From positions 1 to 5,530 of the forward strand of contig CAJGCJ010000122.1 of the NCBI GenBank assembly GCA_904501775.1: DNA of 5,530 nt, read 5' to 3'. Shown piece after piece: positions 1-5,530 of the stretch (position 1 is its first letter; each line of letters starts with the position of its first letter). The translations under genes were made by a program, and so were the position numbers. Source of the stretch: an uncultured Bacteroidaceae bacterium. GTDB taxonomy: Bacteria > Bacteroidota > Bacteroidia > Bacteroidales > Bacteroidaceae. A model generated the notes under the pieces. It did not search any database, was not told the DNA's origin, and saw only the letters and a program-made list of their open reading frames with translations.

Positions 1-462
1 CAATGCGATATAAGTGGTGTGTCCGTTGGCATTTACGGGCGCAATTATCTTGGGATTGTCGGTTACCTCGACAGCGAGTGAGGTGCGTCCGTGAAAGGCT
101 TTGTTGAATGCAATGACTCTTGTGCGTCCATTGTGGAACGATGCAAGCTTGAGGGCATTCTCATTCGCTTCGGCTCCCGAGTTCACAAGGAAAAGTGTAT
201 AGTCGTCGTAACCGCTTATCTTGCCTAATTTCTCGGCAAGCCTCTCTTGCAGACGGTTTATTACCGAGTTTGAATAGAACCCTAAATTCCTTACCTGTTT
301 CTCTATGGCATCGACATAGCGAGGATGGGCGTGTCCTATCGAAATAACGGCATGTCCGCCATAAAGGTCGAGATATTCGTTGCCGTGCTCGTCCCACACA
401 TTGCAGCCTTCTCCTTTGACTATGTTGATGTCGAAAAGGGGATATACGTCGTATAGTTTCAT
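1..462 (-). CDS. argD: N-acetyl/N-succinylornithine aminotransferase, N-terminal part (3' end outside window)
   Basis: This is a PLP-dependent class-III (fold type I) aminotransferase that converts the acylated glutamate semialdehyde made by ArgC to N-acylornithine, with glutamate as amino donor, in the cytoplasm. The frame is open from the ATG at 462-460 to base 1, giving the first 154 residues of about 375-400 expected. Residues 95-103 read SGAEANENA, the conserved segment that contacts the PLP phosphate. Residues 122-127 read AFHGRT, another family hallmark. Residues 44-52 (LYGGHAVIS) match the ArgD/OAT N-terminal region. The catalytic PLP lysine would lie beyond the window. The gene starts 5 bp after the argC stop, so the two are probably cotranscribed and translationally linked. 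In Bacteroides the substrate is inferred to be the N-succinyl form. Ornithine aminotransferase is the main alternative, but the position next to argC favours ArgD. Confidence 0.93.
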   Translation of the reverse strand, partial: MKLYDVYPLFDINIVKGEGCNVWDEHGNEYLDLYGGHAVISIGHAHPRYVDAIEKQVRNLGFYSNSVINRLQERLAEKLGKISGYDDYTLFLVNSGAEANENALKLASFHNGRTRVIAFNKAFHGRTSLAVEVTDNPKIIAPVNANGHTTYIAL

Positions 463-467
463 TTTCT

Positions 468-1436
468 TTAGAATGCCGATGGTTTCAGTATAAGTCCTAC
501 GGTCTCGGCAAGGCCGAACAGCAGGTTCATGTTGTGTACAGCCTGTCCGCTGGCTCCTTTCAGCAGGTTGTCAATTATTGATGTTATCAACAGTTTGTCA
601 CCGTGCTTCTCAAGATGAATGAGGCACTTGTTGGTGTTTATAACCTGTTTGAGGTCTATCGGTGTAGGTATCACATGTGTGAATGAATCGCGCTCGTAGT
701 AGCTCTCGTAGATATTATACAAAGTATCTATATCGGTATCGCACTTTACCACGATTGTTGCAAATATTCCGCGTGGAAAATCTCCCCTGTATGGGATAAA
801 GTCAATTGAACCCTCGTAGTCGGGTTGCAATGTCTTTATGCTTTGAATAATCTCGGGTATATGCTGGTGCTCGAAAGGCTTATATATGCTTATGTTGTTG
901 TTGCGCCAGCTGAAATGTGTGGTAGCCGAGGGCTTTACACCTGCTCCTGTGCTGCCGGTGATGGCGTTCACCGATATATCGCCCTTCAGCAGATGCTCTT
1001 TTGCCAAAGGAAGAAGGCCAAGCTCAATGCATGTCGCGAAGCAGCCGGGGTTGGCTACATAGCGGCTTTTGCAGGTGTGGCGTCTGTTCAGCTCGGGCAA
1101 TCCGTATATGAAGTCGTGCTCGTTGCTCTTTATGCGGTAGTCCATCGACAGGTCTATTATCTTCAACTCGTCGGGCAGCTGATGGCTGTCTATGAATTTC
1201 TTTGTGTCTCCATGCGCTGTGCAGAAGAAGAGAAGGTCGATGCTGTCAAGTGGCAACTCGTCGGTGAAAACAAGGTCGGTCTCTCCAAGTAGTCCGCTGT
1301 GGATATCTGTTATCTTGTTTCCTGCATTGCTGGTGCTGTTAACAAAACATATTTCGACATCGGGGTGTCCTATCAACAGGCGCAGTAACTCTCCTGCTGT
1401 GTATCCTGCTCCTCCAATAATTCCTACTCGTATCAT
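468..1436 (-). CDS. argC: N-acetyl/N-succinyl-gamma-glutamyl-phosphate reductase
   Basis: This enzyme performs the NADPH-dependent reduction of N-acyl-glutamyl phosphate to the semialdehyde, the third step of ornithine synthesis, in the cytoplasm. The 322 residues are a normal full length. An N-terminal Rossmann fold starts at residues 4-15 (VGIIGGAGYTAG). The catalytic cysteine is Cys132 in NPGC (residues 129-132). GSTGAGVKPSATTHFS follows at 161-176, and the substrate-binding region holds the histidine pair EHQHIPEI at 189-196. FIPYRGDFPRGI and the terminal GQAVHNMNL motif are also typical. Many ArgC proteins have GHRHTPEI where this has EHQHIPEI; the same variant occurs in Bacteroides orthologues. 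The ATG at 1436 lies 4 bp after the argG stop, so the genes are almost touching in one operon. The start is fixed because the Rossmann strand begins within five residues of it. Confidence 0.96.
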   Translation of the reverse strand: MIRVGIIGGAGYTAGELLRLLIGHPDVEICFVNSTSNAGNKITDIHSGLLGETDLVFTDELPLDSIDLLFFCTAHGDTKKFIDSHQLPDELKIIDLSMDYRIKSNEHDFIYGLPELNRRHTCKSRYVANPGCFATCIELGLLPLAKEHLLKGDISVNAITGSTGAGVKPSATTHFSWRNNNISIYKPFEHQHIPEIIQSIKTLQPDYEGSIDFIPYRGDFPRGIFATIVVKCDTDIDTLYNIYESYYERDSFTHVIPTPIDLKQVINTNKCLIHLEKHGDKLLITSIIDNLLKGASGQAVHNMNLLFGLAETVGLILKPSAF

Positions 1437-1440
1437 AGTC

Positions 1441-2643
1441 TTAGATTTTTTCGTCGGGGTGGTTGAGATAATATGCGCGAAGCGGTGTAGATGTCACCTT
1501 GATGAATCCTTTGGCATCCTCGGCTGTCCATCCTCTTTGGATTTCGCCATATTCGCCGAGCTTGTTCTTCACAAGGTCGTTCACTGATTCTACTCCTACT
1601 GTCTCAAAATGCTTGGGCATAAGCTTAAGGATTGCTGTACCTGTCACGTTGCGCTGTGAGTTCTCGAGCATGGCCTCGATGTCGCGCATCACGGGTTCAA
1701 GGTACTGGCTCTCGTGAAGGAACATTCCATACCAATTGGCAACTTGGTCCTTCCAATATTGCTGCCATTTGCTCAGTGTGTATTTCTCGAGGAAACGGTG
1801 TGCGCCTATTATGAGCATAGGTGCGGCTGCTTCGAATCCGACACGTCCCTTGATGCCAATGATGGTGTCGCCTACATGCATGTCACGTCCGATGCCGTAG
1901 GGTGCTCCAATCTCTTCCACTTTCTGTATTGCCTTGATGGTGTCGTCGAATTTCTCGCCGTTTACGGCTTTAAGTTCGCCCTGCTCAAAAGTGAGTCGCA
2001 GCTCTTCGCTGCCGTTTTTCTCAACCTGTTTCAGGTAGGCTGTCTCGGGGAGTCCCTGTGCCGAGTCGAGAATCTCTCCACCGCAGATGGATGTGCCCCA
2101 TATACCTACATTGTATGAATATTTCAACTTTGTGAAGTCGGCATGGAATCCGTTGTCGTTGAGATATTTTACCTCTGCTTCGCGTGTCAGCGCCATGTCG
2201 CGTGTAAGGGTTATTATCTCTACACCGGGTGCAAGTACAAGGAATGTCATGTCGAAACGAATCTGGTCGTTTCCGGCTCCTGTTGAGCCGTGCGCAATAG
2301 CAGAAGCACCGATTTCATTTGCGTAACGTGCTATGGCCAATGCTTGGAAAATTCGCTCCGATGATACCGAAATAGGGTAGGTGCCGTTGCGAAGCACATT
2401 TCCGTATATCATGTATCTAAGGCTCTTGTCGTAGTATTCGCGTGTTACGTCAAGTGTTACATATTTTGTTGCACCAAGCTTGTAGGCGTTCTCTTCATTT
2501 TGCTTAAGCTGTTCGGGACTGAAACCACCCGTATTTGCGCATGCTGCATACACTTCGTAGCCTTTCTCCTTTGCCAGATACATCACTGTATATGATGTGT
2601 CAAGGCCACCGCTGAATGCAACAACTACTTTCTTTTTGCTCAT
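1441..2643 (-). CDS. argG: Argininosuccinate synthase
   Basis: ArgG condenses citrulline and aspartate with ATP to give argininosuccinate, the penultimate step of arginine synthesis. With the start at 2643 the product has 400 residues, the family's usual size. The N-terminal PP-loop ATP pyrophosphatase motif SGGLDTS is at 11-17. The nucleotide/citrulline-binding segment HGSTGAGNDQIRF is at 118-130, in place of the commoner HGCTGKGNDQVRF. The conserved C-terminal synthetase stretch around residues 251-287 includes IGRDMHVGDTIIG and GAHRFLEK. The frame stays open upstream to an ATG at 2781, but those 46 extra residues overlap the GNAT gene and precede the MSKKKVVVAFSGG beginning expected of ArgG, so 2643 is chosen. 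The gene follows the GNAT gene after a 26-bp AT-rich gap, the widest in the operon, with no clear ribosome-binding purine run. Confidence 0.96.
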   Translation of the reverse strand: MSKKKVVVAFSGGLDTSYTVMYLAKEKGYEVYAACANTGGFSPEQLKQNEENAYKLGATKYVTLDVTREYYDKSLRYMIYGNVLRNGTYPISVSSERIFQALAIARYANEIGASAIAHGSTGAGNDQIRFDMTFLVLAPGVEIITLTRDMALTREAEVKYLNDNGFHADFTKLKYSYNVGIWGTSICGGEILDSAQGLPETAYLKQVEKNGSEELRLTFEQGELKAVNGEKFDDTIKAIQKVEEIGAPYGIGRDMHVGDTIIGIKGRVGFEAAAPMLIIGAHRFLEKYTLSKWQQYWKDQVANWYGMFLHESQYLEPVMRDIEAMLENSQRNVTGTAILKLMPKHFETVGVESVNDLVKNKLGEYGEIQRGWTAEDAKGFIKVTSTPLRAYYLNHPDEKI

Positions 2644-2669
2644 AATTATATATGTATGTTTTTGTTTTA

Positions 2670-3239
2670 TTAATCTTGTTTTTTCTTGCTCTGTTTTGCC
2701 GGGTCGTACAGCATTGCTGTGCAGATACAATAACGGCGGTCGGTACGCATAAGTACGTCGTGGTTTACGCATCCCTGACATCCTTTCCAGAAGGCTTCGT
2801 CATCTGTCAGCTCCGAGAAGGGGACGGGTACATATCCAAGTTCTGTGTTTATCTTCATTACCGCTCCACCGCTGGTCAAGCCGAAAAGCTTTGCCTCGGG
2901 CCACATTGTGCGTGAGAGTTCGAATGCTTTTTTCTTTATTCGTCGGGCCAGTCCATGACGGCGGAAATTCTCGGATACAATAAGTCCCGAGTTGGCAACA
3001 TACTGTTTGTTGCCCCAGCTCTCGATGTAGCAGAATCCGGCGAATTGCTCTCCTGACAGGGCTATTACAGCCTTGCCCTCGCGCATCTTCTGTGCTACAT
3101 ATTCGTGTGTTCTTTTGGCAATGCCTGTGCCTCGTACTTTTGCTGCCGCGCTTATTGTATCGAGTATCTCATTTACATATTTCTCGTGTGAAGCGTCGGC
3201 AATAATTACTTCTATATCGTCGTTATATTCTTTTTCCAT
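2670..3239 (-). CDS. GNAT-family N-acyltransferase, probable N-acetyl/N-succinylglutamate synthase
   Basis: This 189-residue protein is a GNAT acyltransferase. Its core runs from about residue 10 to 140, and the acyl-CoA pyrophosphate-binding motif A is visible at 83-100 (NSGLIVSENFRRHGLARR, with R94-x-x-x-A98 near the Q/R-x-x-G-x-A pattern). NTELGYVPV at 131-139 is the usual C-terminal GNAT strand. A tail follows with CQGC at 154-157 and CIC at 171-173, which could bind a metal; no function is proven. The gene sits between argR and argG with gaps of 8 and 26 bp. No other enzyme in the operon makes N-acylglutamate, so it is the natural candidate for the first step of the pathway. As I recall, the Bacteroides homologue at this position has been proposed to make N-succinylglutamate. 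The GNAT fold is clear; the substrate is inferred from context. The ATG at 3239 is preceded by a weak purine-rich GGAAT. Confidence 0.85.
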   Translation of the reverse strand: MEKEYNDDIEVIIADASHEKYVNEILDTISAAAKVRGTGIAKRTHEYVAQKMREGKAVIALSGEQFAGFCYIESWGNKQYVANSGLIVSENFRRHGLARRIKKKAFELSRTMWPEAKLFGLTSGGAVMKINTELGYVPVPFSELTDDEAFWKGCQGCVNHDVLMRTDRRYCICTAMLYDPAKQSKKKQD

Positions 3240-3247
3240 ATTCCGTA

Positions 3248-3730
3248 TTATAAATTGGGTATAATTGTTCTGAGTACCTTCAGTACTGCGTTTCTTGTGA
3301 CACCTTCGGCTATTACGATGAAAACAGTGTCGTCTCCTGCTATGGTGCCTGCAATTTCGGGCAGGTTGTATGTGTCTATGTGATAGGCAAGTGTACTTGC
3401 GTAGCTGGGCCTTGTGCGCAGTACAGCAATGTTGCCCGAGAATTTTATCGACAGGAAACCGTTTACCTCCTGTGCCGGTGATATTGGTCTTATCTCTCCC
3501 TCCTCGCCTTCACGTCTGTGCTGGTGAGGACGTGTCAGTAAATATCTGTATTTTCCTTGCACGCCGACTGTCTTTACAACCCTAAGCTGATGCAGGTCAC
3601 GCGACAGTGTTGCCTGTGTCAGCTTGAATCCCTCTTTTGTAAGCTCGCTTAGCAGCTCCTCTTGGCTGCCTATCTCCTGTGTAGATAGAATGAGTCTTAT
3701 CGCATCGAGGCGCGAATTTTTTATTTTCAT
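3248..3730 (-). CDS. argR: Arginine repressor ArgR
   Basis: ArgR is the hexameric arginine-sensing regulator that binds ARG-box operators when arginine is plentiful. The product has 160 residues, normal for the family. The N-terminal winged helix-turn-helix covers about 1-70, with the recognition helix at 38-49 (TQATLSRDLHQL, close to TQATVSRD in Gram-positive ArgR/AhrC). A polar linker lies at about 70-88. The C-terminal oligomerisation and arginine-binding domain runs from about 90 to 160, with GTIAGDDT at 128-135, whose two aspartates hold arginine in known structures. An upstream in-frame ATG at 3757 would add nine residues (MQPKNKAEK), but it lies inside the likely -7 promoter element at 3755-3762. 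The start at 3730 also gives the MKIKNSRLDAI beginning expected of orthologues. It is the first gene of the arginine operon, so autoregulation is likely. The GNAT gene follows after 8 bp. Confidence 0.95.
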   Translation of the reverse strand: MKIKNSRLDAIRLILSTQEIGSQEELLSELTKEGFKLTQATLSRDLHQLRVVKTVGVQGKYRYLLTRPHQHRREGEEGEIRPISPAQEVNGFLSIKFSGNIAVLRTRPSYASTLAYHIDTYNLPEIAGTIAGDDTVFIVIAEGVTRNAVLKVLRTIIPNL

Positions 3731-3754
3731 TTTCTCTGCTTTATTTTTCGGCTG

Positions 3755-3785
3755 CAAAAATAACTATTAAATAATTATTTACATA
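3755..3785 (-). promoter_or_regulatory. Probable Bacteroidota-type promoter of the arg operon
   Basis: Read on the minus strand, bases 3762-3755 are TATTTTTG, a full match to the Bacteroidota -7 consensus TAnnTTTG. A -33-like TATG (consensus TTTG, one mismatch) lies at 3785-3782, separated by 19 bp, within the usual 19-21 bp spacing. Transcription would begin near 3748 and leave a leader of roughly 18 nt before the argR ATG at 3730. I found no other exact TAnnTTTG match on this strand in the spacer. The weak point is the imperfect -33 box. Confidence 0.55.
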
Positions 3786-3830
3786 ATAAAAATGCAATAT
3801 TTTTTGCTTTATAGTGTATAAAAGAGGTGT

Positions 3831-3881
3831 ATATGCAACAAATATGCAATAATCTCTGATTATTGCATATTTGTTGCATAT
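3831..3881. promoter_or_regulatory. 51-bp perfect palindrome upstream of argR; candidate ArgR operator
   Basis: Bases 3831-3854 and 3858-3881 are exact reverse complements (24 bp each) around the centre TCT (3855-3857). Each arm holds TATGCAA twice, 11 bp apart: at 3832-3838 and 3843-3849 in the left arm, and as TTGCATA at 3863-3869 and 3874-3880 in the right. Half-site centres are thus spaced 11, 20 and 11 bp, so all lie near the same face of the helix. That suits a multimeric regulator such as ArgR, whose ARG boxes are AT-rich with TGnAT-like half-sites. A related ATGCAATA lies at 3792-3799. The site is about 70 bp upstream of the proposed promoter. It could instead act as an RNA hairpin in the 3' region of the inositol phosphate synthase message, but no T-tract follows it. 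Confidence 0.6.
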
Positions 3882-3882
3882 T

Positions 3883-3899
3883 GAAAACGGGCCGTCTCC
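3883..3899 (-). terminator. Short hairpin directly after the inositol phosphate synthase stop; possible weak terminator
   Basis: In the minus-strand RNA, GGAGACG (3899-3893) can pair with CGUUUUC (3889-3883) across the loop GCC, using two G-U pairs. It begins on the base after the stop codon. The run of U lies within the stem's 3' arm instead of after it, so this is not a classical intrinsic terminator. Together with the 51-bp palindrome just beyond it, it may mark the 3' end of the upstream message. Confidence 0.25.
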
Positions 3900-5201
3900 T
3901 TAATCCAATTCCTGATCGGCTTCGTATCCTGCGAGTTCTCTTATCTTGTTCTTGAGCATTGCGAACTGCTTGAACAGGTCGTGTACAGGCTTCTCTCCAT
4001 CCTTGTGCATTGGTGCCTTGCAATAGAACGACATGAAATCCTGTATGCCATACTCTCCGGCACGCAGTGCTACATCGCTGAAAAGTATAAGGTCGAGTAC
4101 AAGCGGAGCAGCCAATATAGAGTCGCGGCACAGGAAGTTTACCTTTATTGTCATGGGGTAGCCCATCCAACCGAAGATATCAATGTTGTCCCAGCTCTCC
4201 TTCTCGTCGCCGCGTGGGGGATAGTAGTTGATGCGTACCTTATGATAGATGTCGGAATATAGGTCGGGATAGATATCGCTGTCGAGTATGTTCTCTACAG
4301 CCGACATTTTGCTGCGGCGTTTGGTCTCGAAGTTTTCGGGTGCATCCAGAACTACTCCGTCGCGGTTTCCAAGAATATTGGTCGAGAACCATCCGGTTAC
4401 TCCAAGCTGGCGTGTGAAGAATGCGGGTGCGAGTACTGTCTTCATCATGGTCTGTCCGCTCTTGAAGTCCTTGCCTGTGATAGGTACCTGCATCTCGTCG
4501 GCCAATTCCCACATGGCGGGTATGTCGATACACAAGTTGGGTGCTCCCATTACAAACGGACAACCTTCGCGCATTGCTGCATAGGCATAGCACATGCTGG
4601 GAGCAATGCGCTCCACGTCATTTGTCTTCATTGCGTCTTCAAAAGCAGCGATGCTGCCGTGTACTTCATTGTCACGGGGAATGTATTTCTCGGTGCTTGC
4701 AATCCAGATGACTACAACACGCTCGCAATTGTTTATCTCCTTGAAATGTCTTATATCCTCGCGTACCTGCTGTGTCAGGTCCCAACGTTTGACGCCCTCC
4801 TTTACGTTGGGGCCGTCGATGTTGGTTGCATAGCTCTTGTCGAACAGTGCTTTGTAGGGGCGTATTGCCTTGAGTTCATCCTTAACGGGGTCGATGTCGC
4901 TTGTGCGCAGCACGCTTGCTTTAATGGCTGCATCGTAAGCATCGTCTTCATATATGTCCCATGCTCCGAATACTATATCGTTAAGGTTTGCTATGGGTAT
5001 GATATCCTTAACCTCTTTGTATATCTTATCTTGTCCTTTACCCAGACGCATTATTCCGTCGCAGGCGAATGAGCCTGTGGGCTTTGACAAGCCTTTACGC
5101 GACATTAACACTCCTATGATGGTGGTGGTGGTTACTGCGCCGAGTCCTACACACATTACGCCTAATTTACCGTTGGTTGGCCTTACCCTACATTCTTTCA
5201 T
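3900..5201 (-). CDS. Inositol-3-phosphate (myo-inositol-1-phosphate) synthase
   Basis: This NAD-dependent enzyme converts glucose 6-phosphate to 1D-myo-inositol 3-phosphate, the source of inositol for inositol lipids. The 433 residues form one complete protein of the bacterial family. The Rossmann dinucleotide-binding segment VGLGAVTTTTIIG is at 18-30. The family signature KDFKSGQT is at 244-251, followed by NILGNRDGVVLDAPENF (275-291) and RSKMSAVENIL (296-306), as in eukaryotic and Bacteroidota synthases. FLCRDSILAAPLVLD at 356-370 matches the ending usually seen as CEDSLLAAPL. Lys247 and Lys298 lie in the segments that carry active-site lysines in the family. In B. thetaiotaomicron the orthologue is part of an inositol-lipid cluster. 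Here the gene stands between an lpd-like gene and the arginine operon with spacers of 102 and 169 bp, so it is probably its own transcription unit. The start at 5201 places the NAD-binding loop at the usual distance from the N-terminus. Confidence 0.93.
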   Translation of the reverse strand: MKECRVRPTNGKLGVMCVGLGAVTTTTIIGVLMSRKGLSKPTGSFACDGIMRLGKGQDKIYKEVKDIIPIANLNDIVFGAWDIYEDDAYDAAIKASVLRTSDIDPVKDELKAIRPYKALFDKSYATNIDGPNVKEGVKRWDLTQQVREDIRHFKEINNCERVVVIWIASTEKYIPRDNEVHGSIAAFEDAMKTNDVERIAPSMCYAYAAMREGCPFVMGAPNLCIDIPAMWELADEMQVPITGKDFKSGQTMMKTVLAPAFFTRQLGVTGWFSTNILGNRDGVVLDAPENFETKRRSKMSAVENILDSDIYPDLYSDIYHKVRINYYPPRGDEKESWDNIDIFGWMGYPMTIKVNFLCRDSILAAPLVLDLILFSDVALRAGEYGIQDFMSFYCKAPMHKDGEKPVHDLFKQFAMLKNKIRELAGYEADQELD

Positions 5202-5303
5202 GATTCTGTGTTGTTTTTATTGTTGCAAAGGAACGCTTTTTTGTTCGATTAACCTATAGATTGTTGTTTTTGTTTTATAAGATTTATGAAATTTATGTTT
5301 TTC
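5202..5303. other. AT-rich spacer between the lpd-like gene and the inositol phosphate synthase gene
   Basis: This 102-bp gap should hold the end of the upstream message and the promoter of the synthase. The best promoter candidate on the minus strand is TTCCTTTG at 5232-5225, one base off the Bacteroidota -7 consensus TAnnTTTG and about 24 bp before the ATG, but it has no convincing -33 TTTG at the right spacing. ATAAGA at 5277-5282 and TCTTAT at 5302-5307 could pair, but with a loop of 19 bases and no G+C-rich stem this is a poor terminator. No small gene or RNA is evident. Confidence 0.4.
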
Positions 5304-5530
5304 TTATAACTCAAAAAGAGCCTCTTTTATGATTTCGCAAGCTGTCGGATGTGGGAATACTGTCCGTTTCAACTCTTCTATGCTCAGTTTATGCGTGATA
5401 GCCATGCCTGCTGCACAGATGAATTCGCTTGATGTGTTTCCTAAGAAATGCGCACCAATAACCTTGTTGTCTGCCGTTGTGATTATCTTGCACAATCCTG
5501 TTATTCCTTCGTTTTCGGCCACGAAACGTC
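5304..5530 (-). CDS. Dihydrolipoamide dehydrogenase-like pyridine nucleotide-disulfide oxidoreductase, C-terminal end (5' part outside window)
   Basis: Only the last 74 residues are present, running in from beyond base 5530, so the true start lies outside the window. The GTG at 5522-5520 is an internal valine codon. The fragment is the C-terminal dimerisation domain of this FAD/NAD(P) flavoenzyme family: GLCKIITTADNKVIGAHFLG, then ICAAGMAITHKLSIEEL, then FPHPTACEIIKEAL. The His-Pro-Thr-x-x-Glu pair (His at 5351-5349, Glu at 5336-5334) is the catalytic base and its partner in dihydrolipoamide dehydrogenase, where HPT(L)SE is usual. The E3 subunit of 2-oxoacid dehydrogenase or glycine cleavage complexes is therefore the best call. 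The FAD domain and redox CxxxxC that would separate it from mercuric reductase or other relatives are not visible. It ends 102 bp before the synthase start. Confidence 0.85.
   Translation of the reverse strand, partial: RFVAENEGITGLCKIITTADNKVIGAHFLGNTSSEFICAAGMAITHKLSIEELKRTVFPHPTACEIIKEALFEL

Noticed and set aside
161..397. 78-codon minus-strand open frame
   Set aside because: It lies wholly inside argD in another frame. The argD frame shows clear aminotransferase motifs, while this one has an arginine-rich, family-less product.
825..1292. Plus-strand open frame of 155 codons, and other plus-strand frames over argG, argR and the inositol phosphate synthase gene
   Set aside because: They are antisense shadows of well-supported genes, cysteine- and valine-rich with no recognisable domain, and arise from the codon use of the minus-strand genes.
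2644..2781. N-terminal extension of ArgG from an ATG at 2781
   Set aside because: The 46 added residues would overlap the 3' end of the GNAT gene, look unlike any ArgG start, and the PP-loop normally lies near the N-terminus.
3731..3757. Nine-residue longer ArgR beginning at 3757
   Set aside because: That ATG falls inside the best promoter -7 box, and the shorter form matches the usual length and N-terminus of ArgR.
3807..3824. Imperfect inverted repeat CTTTATA / TATAAAAG
   Set aside because: It is short, has an unpaired base and is made of A/T-rich sequence, so chance pairing is likely in this spacer.
3775..4170. 131-codon minus-strand open frame across the argR upstream spacer and the synthase 3' end
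   Set aside because: It overlaps the synthase in another frame and reads through the palindrome; the product is low in recognisable structure and has no start context.
5277..5307. ATAAGA / TCTTAT pair as a terminator of the lpd-like gene
   Set aside because: Only six pairs, nearly all A-T, with a 19-base loop; it would be too weak for intrinsic termination.
5304..5522. A separate 72-residue gene starting with GTG at 5522
   Set aside because: The frame stays open to the window edge, and the sequence is the interior and C-terminus of a flavoprotein dimerisation domain, not a free-standing small protein.

Overview
The window comes from a member of the Bacteroidales, most likely Bacteroidaceae or a close gut family. 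Three things point there. The gene order argR - GNAT acyltransferase - argG - argC - argD is typical of Bacteroides-type genomes. The ArgC and ArgG sequences read like Bacteroides orthologues. The one good promoter has the Bacteroidota -7 element TAnnTTTG instead of a sigma-70 -10 box, and clear Shine-Dalgarno sequences are absent. Every gene lies on the minus strand, so transcription runs from high to low coordinates. Gene bodies have moderate GC and the two larger spacers are very AT-rich. No stretch longer than 300 bases lacks a gene.

Layout in transcription order: (1) 5530-5304, the C-terminal end of a dihydrolipoamide-dehydrogenase-like flavoprotein, cut by the window edge. (2) 5303-5202, an AT-rich spacer. 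(3) 5201-3900, a full-length inositol-3-phosphate (myo-inositol-1-phosphate) synthase. (4) 3899-3731, an AT-rich regulatory spacer holding a small hairpin next to the upstream stop codon, a perfect 24-bp inverted repeat around a 3-bp centre (51 bp in all), and a Bacteroidota-type promoter. (5) 3730-1, a tightly packed arginine operon: argR, a GNAT acyltransferase, argG, argC and the N-terminal part of argD, with gaps of 8, 26, 4 and 5 bp.

The operon couples the arginine sensor (ArgR) to enzymes at both ends of arginine synthesis. The GNAT protein probably makes the N-acylglutamate that starts the pathway. ArgC and ArgD reduce and transaminate the acylated intermediate, and ArgG makes argininosuccinate from citrulline. 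In Bacteroides the acyl group is thought to be succinyl, based on the characterised N-succinylornithine transcarbamylase of B. fragilis; the sequence here cannot settle this. The inositol phosphate synthase is functionally separate and probably feeds the inositol lipids made by some Bacteroidota.

I see no mobile element, CRISPR array, RNA gene or clearly new multi-gene system. The least explained element is the 51-bp palindrome upstream of argR, a candidate ArgR operator. Next is the cysteine-rich tail of the GNAT protein.
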